In this document: positions 1 to 7,722 of the stretch, piece after piece
How positions within the stretch are numbered: the stretch's first letter is position 1
How the letters are laid out: each line of letters begins with the position of its first letter
DNA from: Nanobdellota archaeon
GTDB lineage: Archaea; Nanobdellota; Nanobdellia; Pacearchaeales; GW2011-AR1
Direction: 5' to 3'
DNA length: 34,406 nt
NCBI GenBank assembly: GCA_022709585.1
Contig: JAKLIN010000001.1
Span: 1-34,406 of the forward strand
The notes under the pieces: generated by a model
The model's database searches: none
Told to the model about the DNA's origin: nothing
What the model saw: only the letters and a program-made list of their open reading frames with translations
Made by a program: the position numbers and the translations under genes

Positions 1-163
1 AGGTTATCTCCTTCGCGCCATAAGGGAAGCTTAGTTGGTACAGGTTTCGTAGGGAGAGTTATAGTCCCTTCTCCGTATTGATAGCTGAATACCAATCAGA
101 GGCTTTTATGGTCACATCCTTTCCAGGACAACCGGTAAAAAGTATAGGAATAACCTCTTTTTA
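1..163 (-). other. unexplained left edge; possible decayed or frameshifted coding remnant
   Basis: No intact gene is visible here. On the minus strand a stop-to-stop stretch (160 to 59, 33 codons, no ATG) reads like protein, including the segment GCPGKDVTIKASDWYSA. An overlapping frame opens at about 95 and stays open to the window edge, including YGEGTITLPTKPVPTKL. The switch between two protein-like frames suggests a frameshifted remnant, or the edge of a gene continuing outside the window. A TATA-like minus-strand element near 209-216 would initiate near 186, where there is no start codon, so a non-coding RNA is also possible. I do not recognise the protein or any RNA family. Confidence 0.25.
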
Positions 164-254
164 ATAGTTTTTAACGACTATAAAAGGACTACACAGCGAC
201 GATAAAAGTATAAACTATTTATTTTTATTTTCAAAATAGAAAAAACTCACAAAA

Positions 255-416
255 TTAAATTTGACCAGTTTCATTAAACTTAGCCATCAATTTCTCTACG
301 ATAACTTGAGGAGCAAATCCTTTTCTACTGCAGGCCTTTGCAAAATCATCGTAAATCTTTCTATCGATATTATAATCGATTTTCATCTTTTGTGGTCCAG
401 GTGGATATGATGCCAT
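255..416 (-). CDS. small ribbon-helix-helix-like protein, 53 aa
   Basis: This short ORF encodes 53 residues beginning MASYPPGPQKMKIDYNIDRK. A short beta-like segment (residues 11-17) is followed by two amphipathic helices (about 19-31 and 36-48), the size and layout of CopG/MetJ-type ribbon-helix-helix DNA-binding proteins. The start is supported by a TATA-like element at 438-446, centred 26 nt upstream, and by a TGAGGT Shine-Dalgarno-like motif at 421-426, four bases before the ATG. It is divergent from the small membrane protein at 500. A role as a local repressor or an antitoxin-like protein would fit the fold, but no toxin partner is visible. The fold assignment is inferred from pattern only. 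Confidence 0.6.
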   Translation of the reverse strand: MASYPPGPQKMKIDYNIDRKIYDDFAKACSRKGFAPQVIVEKLMAKFNETGQI

Positions 417-436
417 AACAACCTCAAATTGATTTT

Positions 437-449
437 ATTTATAAATTTA
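437..449 (-). promoter_or_regulatory. TATA-like promoter for the 53-aa RHH gene
   Basis: The sequence ATTTATAAATTTA is centred about 26 nt before the ATG at 416. The core TTTATAAAT is palindromic and could in principle serve either strand. Confidence 0.5.
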
Positions 450-468
450 TTCAATTTCAAAGAACAAA

Positions 469-477
469 GTATAAAAA
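469..477 (+). promoter_or_regulatory. TATA-like promoter for the 83-aa membrane protein
   Basis: GTATAAAAA is centred about 26 nt before the ATG at 500 and there is no Shine-Dalgarno motif, which fits a leaderless transcript. Confidence 0.5.
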
Positions 478-499
478 CTAAATTTAATAGATTTAACTT

Positions 500-751
500 A
501 TGTGGCAAGATAATCTGATTACGATTGTTAATTTAACAATGGTTTACGGGATGCTTATGCAAGTTGTAAAAGGTTTCAAGGATAAAAAAAGGCATATTAA
601 TTTTCAAACAGGATTAATCACATTTATAGGATTATATGCCACAGCAATTGCATTTTTTTCATTAAATCTAATTTTCTCAGCTGTAACTGTAGTTATTAGC
701 GGAACACTCTGGTTGATTCTTTTTATCCAAACTATTGTTTATAAAAAATAA
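500..751 (+). CDS. small three-helix membrane protein, SemiSWEET/PQ-loop-like
   Basis: The 83-residue protein has three predicted membrane helices (about 7-24, 36-54, 57-79), with basic residues after helix 1 (KGFKDKKRH) and at the C-terminus (YKK). Length and helix count match SemiSWEET proteins, the single-triple-helix-bundle sugar transporters that dimerise. The MLMQVVKGFKDKK segment sits where the PQ motif and following basic turn normally lie, but the proline is missing. It stands alone, divergent from the RHH gene, with a TATA-like element giving a leaderless start. It could also be an unrelated small membrane protein. The membrane topology is clear from hydrophobicity; the family is uncertain. 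Confidence 0.55.
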   Translation: MWQDNLITIVNLTMVYGMLMQVVKGFKDKKRHINFQTGLITFIGLYATAIAFFSLNLIFSAVTVVISGTLWLILFIQTIVYKK

Positions 752-783
752 AGAAATAATTCTAACTACTGGCGTCTAAAAGA

Positions 784-1107
784 TTATCTTAACTTAACTG
801 CTGTTCCGTAAGCAAGGGTTTCTACTGTTCCTGACAAAAGAACTGCTGTGTTGAAATCTACTTCGATAATTGCATCAGCACCCATTTCTATTGCTTGATT
901 AATCATTCTGTTATAAGACTCGTCTCTTGCTTGATTAACCATCTCTGTGTAGGTTTTAACTTCCCCTCCAAGCATATGCTTCATTAATGCAGCAATATCT
1001 CTAACAAAATTCTTAGCTCTTACTGTACTGCCCATAACAATCCCCATTATTTTCACCACTTTCTTCCCAGGAACTTCTGAACCAGTTGTAACAATTATTT
1101 GTTTCAT
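784..1107 (-). CDS. YbjQ/UPF0145 family protein
   Basis: The 107-residue protein matches the YbjQ (UPF0145, putative heavy-metal-binding) family over its full length. It has the N-terminal beta strand IIVTTGSEVPGKKV, the central GGEVKTYTEMVNQARDES stretch, the AIEMGADAIIEVDF core and the C-terminal YGTAVKL ending, all typical of the family. Members form pentameric beta/alpha assemblies of unknown cellular role. Its ATG overlaps the stop of the upstream 70-aa gene by four bases (ATGA), so the two are very likely translationally coupled within the gins operon. Family assignment is confident; function is unknown. Confidence 0.88.
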   Translation of the reverse strand: MKQIIVTTGSEVPGKKVVKIMGIVMGSTVRAKNFVRDIAALMKHMLGGEVKTYTEMVNQARDESYNRMINQAIEMGADAIIEVDFNTAVLLSGTVETLAYGTAVKLR

Positions 1108-1316
1108 CTTCTCTTTTTCTTAGATTTAGTTGATTTTAATTTAACAGGCTTATTTTTTCTAACTTTTTCAATTTGTTCAATTTCATCTTCTTCTCTATTG
1201 AAAAAGATTATTATTCCGAATACAAAAAGAGCACCACCTAATATTTTTGATAACGAAAAAAACATCCATAATCCAACTAAGCTTACTAATCCTCCAATCA
1301 CCACTCGTATATGCAT
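1104..1316 (-). CDS. small two-helix membrane protein with basic tail
   Basis: The 70-residue protein has two hydrophobic helices (about 4-22 and 25-39) separated by a short turn, then an acidic patch (REEDEIEQIE) and a strongly basic C-terminus (KSTKSKKKRR) that would face the cytoplasm and could bind nucleic acid or phospholipid. It lies between the GINS-like gene (30 bases upstream) and ybjQ (four-base overlap), all on the minus strand. A TATA-like AT-rich stretch lies about 25 nt before the start. I recognise no family. Conserved spacing, codon phase and the coupled overlap make it a real gene. Confidence 0.65.
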   Translation of the reverse strand: MHIRVVIGGLVSLVGLWMFFSLSKILGGALFVFGIIIFFNREEDEIEQIEKVRKNKPVKLKSTKSKKKRR

Positions 1317-1346
1317 AAATAAATTAAAAGAAATCTATTAATAAAT

Positions 1347-1898
1347 TTATTGTTCTATTCTTTCTGCTTTACCATCTTCAACAAGAATTTCTACAATCTG
1401 ACTCGGAAGATTCGCAATCTGCCCTTTTTTAAAACCGCCTAATTTTTCTCCATCTGGCCCGATGAACTCTTCAACATCTGTTTTAAATGAAACCATTTCA
1501 TTCTTGAAGGTGTCTGCTTTTCCATTAAGAAGCTCAATAAAATTTCTATCTGACTTTTCCAAGCATTTCATCAAATCTTCAAACAATTCTTTCTCAAAGT
1601 CAAGCATATTATCAAAATCTCGTTTGGAAATCCCGATTTCAGAAGCCACTAAAATCAAATTCAAAATTTTCTTTCTTCTTCTAAGCATAAGCTCTTTGAA
1701 AAGAGTAAGAGCGTTCTCCAGCTGTTTTTTAGTTTTTATATTTGAATCTGAAAAAGAATCTTCTTCTTTTGAAAACATCTCTTTTTTTTCTTTCATATAC
1801 TCTGAAAAGTCATAAATAAAATTCTTAGGTAATTCTTGTAACTGTTCAGAGTATTTCTCTTTCCTAGTTGCATCATAAATATCGCTATAAGTTATCAT
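1347..1898 (-). CDS. GINS complex subunit, archaeal Gins51/Gins15 type
   Basis: The 183-residue protein looks like an archaeal GINS subunit, part of the replicative CMG helicase that joins MCM to the RecJ/Cdc45-like protein. The N-terminal YSDIYDATRKEKYSEQLQ and the helical A-domain with LENALTLFKELMLRRRKKI (about 60-80) match the family. The last 45 residues (FIGPDGEKLGGFKKG to the end) form the small beta B-domain placed C-terminally, as in the Sld5/Psf1-related Gins51 type. The start is preceded by GGTGA at about 1904-1908 and by a TATA-like element near 1921-1929. A RecJ-like DHH partner lies in this window at 10518. Confidence 0.85.
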   Translation of the reverse strand: MITYSDIYDATRKEKYSEQLQELPKNFIYDFSEYMKEKKEMFSKEEDSFSDSNIKTKKQLENALTLFKELMLRRRKKILNLILVASEIGISKRDFDNMLDFEKELFEDLMKCLEKSDRNFIELLNGKADTFKNEMVSFKTDVEEFIGPDGEKLGGFKKGQIANLPSQIVEILVEDGKAERIEQ

Positions 1899-1967
1899 AA
1901 TTTCACCAAAGTATAAGCGTTTTTAATAATTGTTATTCTAAAAAAAGAAGAGTTCAAATGTATTAAA

Positions 1968-3272
1968 TTATCTGATAAACTTAGCTTTCTTTAACATTTC
2001 ACCCGCAACCATTCTTCCCAAATTTCCAGTTCTTGCTTCTCTTTCAGAGAATTTTCTTCCAATCACTCTTGGGCCTTCAACTTCTCCATCTTTGAAAACC
2101 GGCTTTTTCTTAACTTGAGGAATTGAACGATTGCTATCATAAAAAAGCACAGGCACAGGTTCAGCAGAATGAGCTTTTATTTTTGAAACAGTGGAATGAT
2201 CTGCTGTGACAACTAAGTTTATATTATTTGGAGGCAAAAATCTTTTTAAGAATTTGAACAAATTTGCATCAATATACTCAATCATATCTCTTTTTTCAAA
2301 AGGTTTATTATCATGCCCAGGCAAATCTGTTTCTTTTAAATGAATGTAAAAATAATCATACTTTTTATGATATTTTTTAATATATTTTATTGCATTTCTG
2401 CAAGCAAGCTTCAATCCATCATATAAATTTCTGTAAACATCGATATCTTTTATTCCAGGATAATTAAATCCGTAAATACCCATTCCAGAAACCTTTGCAA
2501 TTCCTTTTTCCAGAGGCATATAACCCAGTGCCATCCAATTTCTGTATAACTTTAATTTTGGTTTGTCAACACCTGCTCCTCTGAATAACATATAATTTGC
2601 AGGCATTAAACCTCTTCTTTTTCGTTCAATATTAATGGGATGATCTTTCAATGTTTCGTAAACTAAATCAAAAAATTCATTTACAACGTTGCAAGTGTAA
2701 GGACTAACTTCATCTTTTGTGTTCAAGGGTTTTGACCTTTGAATCTTCATTACTTCGGTTGCTTTTCCATCAACATAAGTCATATCGTTTCCAGAAATTG
2801 AAGAAGAAAATGTTCCTCTGAAAACTAAAACTCCTCTATAACCAACAGTATGCTTGAATTCAAACTTAATTGGGAAATTAATTGAATTAATTGCTTTTTC
2901 AAGTGCTTTTGCTTCTTTATCAAAAAGCATTCTCCCGGCTCTTCTATCAATAATATTTCCTTTTTCCAAACTATCAATTGTTGCAAAATTAACTCGCAAA
3001 GCTAAGTCTCCTTTAGACAAATCAATATCTGCTCCGCGAGCTTCAAGTTGCCCTCTGGAACTTAATGAAATATCATTATCAAAAATAGAAAGCACAGCTT
3101 CATCTGATGCAGGTGCATATCCAGGTTTAACAGGATACAAATAACCCAATTCCCCTCGTGTTGCAAAAAAATCCATATTAGGGGTTTTAGCTGCCTCTAA
3201 GGGTGTTTTTCCTTTAAGAACATCGCAAGGCATGTCTCCAAGCCCATCCATTATCACCAATATTCCTTTCAT
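1968..3272 (-). CDS. apgM: 2,3-bisphosphoglycerate-independent phosphoglycerate mutase, archaeal type
   Basis: The 434-residue protein belongs to the alkaline-phosphatase-like ApgM family, which interconverts 3- and 2-phosphoglycerate in glycolysis and gluconeogenesis using two divalent metals. Visible motifs are the first metal-binding Asp in LVIMDGLGD, the nucleophile Ser in APASDEAVLS, the RGQLEARGADIDL and LRVNFATID segments, the ETDLPGHDN metal site, and VVTADHST near residue 360 with the later SAEPVPVLFY. Length is normal for the archaeal enzyme. It is transcribed divergently from ftsY, and CTTTATAAAG at 3293-3302 lies about 25 nt before its ATG, so it is probably leaderless. Confidence 0.93.
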   Translation of the reverse strand: MKGILVIMDGLGDMPCDVLKGKTPLEAAKTPNMDFFATRGELGYLYPVKPGYAPASDEAVLSIFDNDISLSSRGQLEARGADIDLSKGDLALRVNFATIDSLEKGNIIDRRAGRMLFDKEAKALEKAINSINFPIKFEFKHTVGYRGVLVFRGTFSSSISGNDMTYVDGKATEVMKIQRSKPLNTKDEVSPYTCNVVNEFFDLVYETLKDHPINIERKRRGLMPANYMLFRGAGVDKPKLKLYRNWMALGYMPLEKGIAKVSGMGIYGFNYPGIKDIDVYRNLYDGLKLACRNAIKYIKKYHKKYDYFYIHLKETDLPGHDNKPFEKRDMIEYIDANLFKFLKRFLPPNNINLVVTADHSTVSKIKAHSAEPVPVLFYDSNRSIPQVKKKPVFKDGEVEGPRVIGRKFSEREARTGNLGRMVAGEMLKKAKFIR

Positions 3273-3292
3273 ATTAAAAGCTACGAGTTTAA

Positions 3293-3302
3293 CTTTATAA
3301 AG
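3293..3302 (-). promoter_or_regulatory. TATA-like promoter for apgM
   Basis: CTTTATAAAG is centred about 25 nt before the ATG at 3272; the short apgM-ftsY divergent region also holds the ftsY element. Confidence 0.55.
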
Positions 3303-3321
3303 ATTTTTTCAATAGGATGAT

Positions 3322-3330
3322 ATTTATAAA
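3322..3330 (+). promoter_or_regulatory. TATA-like promoter for ftsY
   Basis: ATTTATAAA is centred about 26 nt before the ATG at 3352, consistent with leaderless transcription. Confidence 0.55.
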
Positions 3331-3351
3331 TTATCCACGCCTAACAAAAAT

Positions 3352-4566
3352 ATGTTTAAATCATTAAAAGAAAGGCTTCAAAGTTGGGCAAAAAACTTCT
3401 CGAAAAAGAAGCAAGATGAAGAAGAGTTAGAAGAAACTGAAGAAAAACCAGCAAAGCAATCAAAAAAAGACAAGAAAGCTGAAAAATCCGCTAAGAAGCA
3501 AAAAACTAAGAAAGAAAGAAACAAACCAGACAACAGGAAAGGCAAAAAAGACAAGAAATCCAAAGGCAGAAAACAAGAACAAAAAATTGAAGAAGAACAA
3601 CAAGAAATAGAAGGATCGCCTGGAGAACAAGAAGCAGAAAATATTGAAGAAAAAGAAACCGAGCAAACAGAAGCTCCAAAAAGATTAGGATTTTTCCAAA
3701 GGTTTCGTGAAAAGATTGGAAAAGTAAAAATATCTGAAAAAGACTTTGAAGAGTACAAAGATGACTTGGAAATGCTTCTTTTAGAAAATAATGTTGCGTT
3801 AGAAGTCACTGAAAAAATAATTGAAACACTCAAAGAAAAATTAATTGACAAAGAATTTCCAAAAAAAGATCTATTAAAAGAGATACAAAATGTGCTAAGA
3901 GAAATTATTGAAGAAGTTTTAGTTGAACCTTTTGATATTCTTCAAGCAATCAAAGACAAAAGAAAAACAGGGAAGCCTTATGTTATTCTTTTCTGCGGAA
4001 TAAATGGAAGCGGAAAAACAACAACAATAGCGAAAGTTGCTGAAATGCTGAAAAAGCAAAAAATTTCCTGCATTCTTGCAGCAGGCGACACATTCCGAGC
4101 AGCTTCAATTGAACAATTAAAAAAGCATGGAGAAAGACTAAATATAGAAGTTGTTGCAAATGAATACGGTTCTGATCCTGCTTCTGTTGGATTTGATGCG
4201 ATAAAAGCTGCAACTAAAAATAAAATTGATTGCGTTTTAATTGATACCGCAGGAAGAATGCACACTGCTAAAAATTTATTAAAAGAAATTGAAAAAATTG
4301 CGAGAGTTTGCGCTCCAGACACAAAAATCTTTGTTGGAGAATCTATAACTGGAAATGACGCTTTAGAACAAGTAAAAGGATTTGACGAATCAATTGGAAT
4401 AGACGGAATAATTCTTACAAAAGCGGACATTGATGAAAAAGGCGGAACAGCTCTTTCTGTAGGTTATGTTACAAAAAAGCCGATTTTGTTTTTAGGAACA
4501 GGACAAGAGTATCATGAGATTGAACTCTTCAACAAAAAGAAGTTTACAGACAGTTTGGGAATTTAA
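3352..4566 (+). CDS. ftsY: signal recognition particle receptor FtsY
   Basis: FtsY is the membrane-associated GTPase that receives SRP-ribosome complexes. Residues 1-110 are a highly charged Lys/Glu-rich extension, as in other FtsY proteins. It is followed by the helical N domain (about 115-190) and the G domain with GINGSGKTTTIAKVA (P-loop), LAAGDTFRAAS, LIDTAGRM and LTKADIDEKGG. The last motif is the TKAD form typical of FtsY, where SRP54 usually has TKMD. The C-terminus carries the usual FLGTGQ and FNKKKFTDSL ending. It is directly upstream of srp54 on the same strand, so both halves of the targeting GTPase pair are neighbours. Confidence 0.95.
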   Translation: MFKSLKERLQSWAKNFSKKKQDEEELEETEEKPAKQSKKDKKAEKSAKKQKTKKERNKPDNRKGKKDKKSKGRKQEQKIEEEQQEIEGSPGEQEAENIEEKETEQTEAPKRLGFFQRFREKIGKVKISEKDFEEYKDDLEMLLLENNVALEVTEKIIETLKEKLIDKEFPKKDLLKEIQNVLREIIEEVLVEPFDILQAIKDKRKTGKPYVILFCGINGSGKTTTIAKVAEMLKKQKISCILAAGDTFRAASIEQLKKHGERLNIEVVANEYGSDPASVGFDAIKAATKNKIDCVLIDTAGRMHTAKNLLKEIEKIARVCAPDTKIFVGESITGNDALEQVKGFDESIGIDGIILTKADIDEKGGTALSVGYVTKKPILFLGTGQEYHEIELFNKKKFTDSLGI

Positions 4567-4638
4567 CTGAATCCCCTAAAAAGCTTCTAATTCTAATAAA
4601 ACGCAAAACTTAATAATCCTTTAAAAGCTCTTAAAAAC

Positions 4639-6024
4639 ATGCTAGAAAAACTCGGACAAGCATTAAAGAAAGCCACAGATAAGATAGCTAATGCTATATT
4701 TCTTGACAAAAATTTAGTGGATACTATTGTCAGAGAGCTTCAAAGAGCACTTATAGAAGCAGATGTTAACATTGCGCTTGTAAAAGAGTTAACAGACACA
4801 ATCAAAAAAGCAGCTTTTGATGAAAGAATAAAGGGAATTGAAAAAAAAGAGCACTTAATCAAGGTTCTTCATGATGAGCTTGTGAAGATTCTTGGGGGTT
4901 ATCATCAGATTACTTTGAAAAAAGAGCAAAACAGAATCATGCTGCTCGGACTTTATGGTTCAGGAAAAACAACAACAATCGCGAAACTTGGAAATTATTA
5001 TGCCAAACGTGGAAAAAAAGTTGCTTTGATTGGATTAGATGTTCATCGTCCAGCAGCTTTTGAACAGCTACAACAGCTTGCTGAAAAAAATAATCTTAAT
5101 TGCTTTGTAAAAAAAGATGAAAAAGACCCTGTTAAGTGCTATAAATTATTATACAAAGAAAATAAGCTTGCAGAATATGATGTTTTACTTGTAGACACAG
5201 CAGGAAGACACACTTTAGATGACGATTTAATCAAAGAGATAAAAGCATTAGACAAAGAAGTGAAACCAACTGAAAGCATTTTAGTTATTCCAGCAGATAT
5301 TGGACAAGCAGCTAAAAAACAAGCTAAAGAGTTTCGTGATGCTGTAAAAATTTCCGGAATAATCATAACTCGTATGGATTCAAGTGCAAGAGGAGGAGGC
5401 GCATTGACAGCTTGCGCAGAAGTGAAAGACGGAGCAGGTGTTTATTTCATAACAACAGGTGAAAAAATCAATGATCTTGAAGAGTTTAATCCGGAATCAT
5501 TCTTATCAAGACTTTTAGGGATGGGCGATTTGCAAGCGCTTGTTGAAAAAGTTAAATCAGTTACAGATGAAGGCAAGCAAAAAGAGATCCTTGCCAGAGT
5601 CGAGCAAGGAAAATTAACTTTAGATGATGTTGTTGAGCAAGTGAAATCGATGAATTCTCTTGGAGGATTTGAAAAAATAAAATCAATGCTTCCTGGATTT
5701 GGAAAAGTTGATGTTCCAGATGAGCTTATGCAAAATCAGCAAGGAAAAATTGCAAAATGGGAGCATATCATCAAGTCTATGACTAAAGAGGAAAAAGAAA
5801 ATCCAGAACTATTGCAAAAACAAACTTCCAGAATAAACAGAATTGCAAAAGGAGCAGGAGTTACAAACAGTGAAATTCGAGCACTTCTCAAGCAGTATGA
5901 TTTGCTTAATTCTATGGTAAAAGAAGGTATTGGAACAGGTGCTGGAGCAGGAGAAGGAGCAATGTTCAGCCAAAAACAGCTTCAAAAGATGATGAAGAAA
6001 TTTGGCAAAAAAATGAAGTTTTAA
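4639..6024 (+). CDS. srp54: signal recognition particle 54 kDa protein
   Basis: This SRP GTPase binds signal peptides and 7S RNA. It has an N domain (1-85), a G domain with GLYGSGKTTTIAKLG, GLDVHRPAA, VDTAGRH and ITRMDSSARGGG, and a C-terminal M domain (about 300-461) with RNA-binding helices and methionine-rich segments including KQLQKMMKKFGKKMKF at the end. At 461 residues it is full length for an archaeal Srp54. A TATA-like CTTAATAAT (4609-4617) lies about 26 nt before the ATG, so it can be transcribed independently of ftsY, which ends 72 bases upstream. The ITRMD replacing the common TKMD is a minor variation. Confidence 0.95.
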   Translation: MLEKLGQALKKATDKIANAIFLDKNLVDTIVRELQRALIEADVNIALVKELTDTIKKAAFDERIKGIEKKEHLIKVLHDELVKILGGYHQITLKKEQNRIMLLGLYGSGKTTTIAKLGNYYAKRGKKVALIGLDVHRPAAFEQLQQLAEKNNLNCFVKKDEKDPVKCYKLLYKENKLAEYDVLLVDTAGRHTLDDDLIKEIKALDKEVKPTESILVIPADIGQAAKKQAKEFRDAVKISGIIITRMDSSARGGGALTACAEVKDGAGVYFITTGEKINDLEEFNPESFLSRLLGMGDLQALVEKVKSVTDEGKQKEILARVEQGKLTLDDVVEQVKSMNSLGGFEKIKSMLPGFGKVDVPDELMQNQQGKIAKWEHIIKSMTKEEKENPELLQKQTSRINRIAKGAGVTNSEIRALLKQYDLLNSMVKEGIGTGAGAGEGAMFSQKQLQKMMKKFGKKMKF

Positions 6025-6050
6025 TTATTCTCTAACAAGATAAAATTAAC

Positions 6051-6680
6051 ATGAAAAAAGAAAAAATAATTCAACAAGGAGCAGAAGCAGTTATAATCCA
6101 AAAAGAAAATGAAATCATCAAAAGAAGGATTCCCAAATCTTATAGAATAAAAGAGCTTGATGAAAAAATAAGGAAGCACAGAACCCGCTCTGAATCAAAA
6201 ATTCTTGAAAAAGCCAACAAAATAGGTTTTTCTCCAAGATTAATTTCCACAGATGAAAAAAATAAAGAAATAGTAATGGAATTTATTCAAGGAAAAAAGC
6301 TTTCTGAACAGCTTGAAAAATTTTCATTTGTTGAACAAAAACAGATTATGGAAACAATTGGAAAAAACATTGGAAAATTGCACTCTCAGAATATTATTCA
6401 CGGAGATTTGACTTTGGCAAACATGATTTTAAAGTCATTAAAAGACGTATTCTTTATTGATTTTGGACTAAGTTTCATAAGCCAAAAAATTGAAGATTGC
6501 GCTGTGGATTTGCATTTATTCAAAGAGTCATTAAAAGCAAGTTATCCTGAAAAATCCCAAGAGTTGTTTCATTCTGTAATTCAAGGTTACACTTCAATAC
6601 CTCCTGCCAACAAAAACAAAACACCTCTTGTTCTTCAACAGCTAGAAAAAGTCGAAAGGCGTGGAAGATATAAACACTGA
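6051..6680 (+). CDS. bud32: KEOPS complex kinase/ATPase Bud32
   Basis: Bud32 is the small atypical kinase of KEOPS, which with Kae1 makes the t6A modification of ANN-reading tRNAs. The 209 residues carry the family signatures: an early QGAEAVI glycine-poor nucleotide loop, the Lys-rich RRIPKSYR segment, IHGDLTLANM (117-125, catalytic loop), FIDFGLS (136-141, metal-binding DFG), and a basic C-terminus with ERRGRYKH. Many archaea encode a Kae1-Bud32 fusion; here Bud32 is a separate gene 26 bases downstream of srp54, with no kae1 in the window. Confidence 0.93.
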   Translation: MKKEKIIQQGAEAVIIQKENEIIKRRIPKSYRIKELDEKIRKHRTRSESKILEKANKIGFSPRLISTDEKNKEIVMEFIQGKKLSEQLEKFSFVEQKQIMETIGKNIGKLHSQNIIHGDLTLANMILKSLKDVFFIDFGLSFISQKIEDCAVDLHLFKESLKASYPEKSQELFHSVIQGYTSIPPANKNKTPLVLQQLEKVERRGRYKH

Positions 6681-6695
6681 AAAATTAATTCAGAA

Positions 6696-6705
6696 TATTT
6701 ATATA
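6696..6705 (+). promoter_or_regulatory. TATA-like promoter for corA
   Basis: TATTTATATA is centred about 26 nt before the ATG at 6727, fitting a leaderless mRNA. Confidence 0.55.
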
Positions 6706-6726
6706 TCAAAAGTGCATTAAACTTTT

Positions 6727-7722
6727 ATGGTGACAGCTTTTGCTTATAGTGGTAAATCTTTAAAGAAAATAAAAGGTGAAGAAATTAAAGAGTATCTCAA
6801 GAAGAAACAAAATTCTGTTTGGCTTCCATTAACAGAACCTTCCAATGAAGTTTTTGTTTTATTAAAAGACGTTTTTAAAATTCACCCAACTACCATTGAA
6901 GATATGTTTTCTGAACAGACCCGAGTAAAGTATGAAGAATTTGAAGACTATAAAGTGGTCATTTTTAATGGAATAAAAGAAATTAAAAAAAGTTCTGTTG
7001 AAATTTACAACATTTCTTGGGTAATTGGAGAAAATTTTATTATCACAGTTCATTCTGAAAAAGAAGAAACAATAAAAGAACTATTAAAAAACGAAAGAAA
7101 AATAGAATCTCTTCTTGCAAGAGGCGAAGGCTCACTCGCTCATTATCTTTTAGATAAAGAAGTCGATAAATATCTTCAAATAAAATTAGAAGCAAACGAA
7201 GAATTAAAAAAACTTGAAAAAGAGTTTTTATCTTCACAAAACCGAGAAATCTTAACTCGCATTTATTCAAAAGAATTAATTTACCTTGAACTAAGACAGC
7301 TTTCCGAAGCAGTAACAGATATTTGTTCTAGTTTGATTAAACTTTCTGGAGACAGCCAATCAGATTTGCTCCGTCCCTACTTTATGGATGTTTATGATCA
7401 TGCTATAAAAACCACTCAGGGTTATGAGTCTATGTTAAAAAGAATTGATGGAATGACAAACATGTATGCTACAATTGCAAACATGAAAACTAATGAAGCA
7501 ATGCGTTCTTTAACAGTCATAACTGCAATTATGATGCCTTTAACAGTCATAACAGGATTTTATGGAATGAACATAAAACTGCCGATTCAAGAGCATCCTT
7601 TTGCATCAGCTGCGGTTTCTGGAGGAATGTTTTTTATTATTGTCTTGATGATGATAATCTCAAAGAAAATGGGGTGGATTTCTCCAAAGAAAAATAAAGA
7701 TATTCTTGACAAGTTTTCTTAA
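6727..7722 (+). CDS. corA: CorA-type Mg2+/Co2+ transporter
   Basis: This 331-residue protein is a CorA-family divalent cation channel. Its large cytoplasmic alpha/beta plus long-helix domain occupies about 1-265, with the typical HPTTIEDMFSEQTRVKYEEF segment near 55-75. Two C-terminal helices (about 266-285 and 298-316) follow. The selectivity-filter motif YGMN ends the first, followed by IKLPIQEHP, and the tail is basic. The protein acts as a homopentamer in the cytoplasmic membrane. Its last bases overlap the stop of the convergent M16 peptidase gene by four nucleotides. Confidence 0.95.
   Translation: MVTAFAYSGKSLKKIKGEEIKEYLKKKQNSVWLPLTEPSNEVFVLLKDVFKIHPTTIEDMFSEQTRVKYEEFEDYKVVIFNGIKEIKKSSVEIYNISWVIGENFIITVHSEKEETIKELLKNERKIESLLARGEGSLAHYLLDKEVDKYLQIKLEANEELKKLEKEFLSSQNREILTRIYSKELIYLELRQLSEAVTDICSSLIKLSGDSQSDLLRPYFMDVYDHAIKTTQGYESMLKRIDGMTNMYATIANMKTNEAMRSLTVITAIMMPLTVITGFYGMNIKLPIQEHPFASAAVSGGMFFIIVLMMIISKKMGWISPKKNKDILDKFS

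Noticed and set aside
1..180. SRP RNA or start of 16S rRNA on the minus strand
   Set aside because: ACCGGTTGTCCTGGAAAGGATGTGACC resembles a GGAA-capped SRP helix and the CCGGTTGATCCTG start of 16S rRNA, but the conserved symmetric loop bases and the following rRNA sequence do not match.
1099..1341. 80-codon plus-strand frame
   Set aside because: It is antisense to the two coupled genes (70-aa protein and YbjQ start), with hydrophobic reading typical of a shadow.
3378..3851. 157-codon minus frame across the FtsY N-terminus
   Set aside because: A Ser/Phe-rich antisense shadow of the Lys/Glu-rich FtsY extension.
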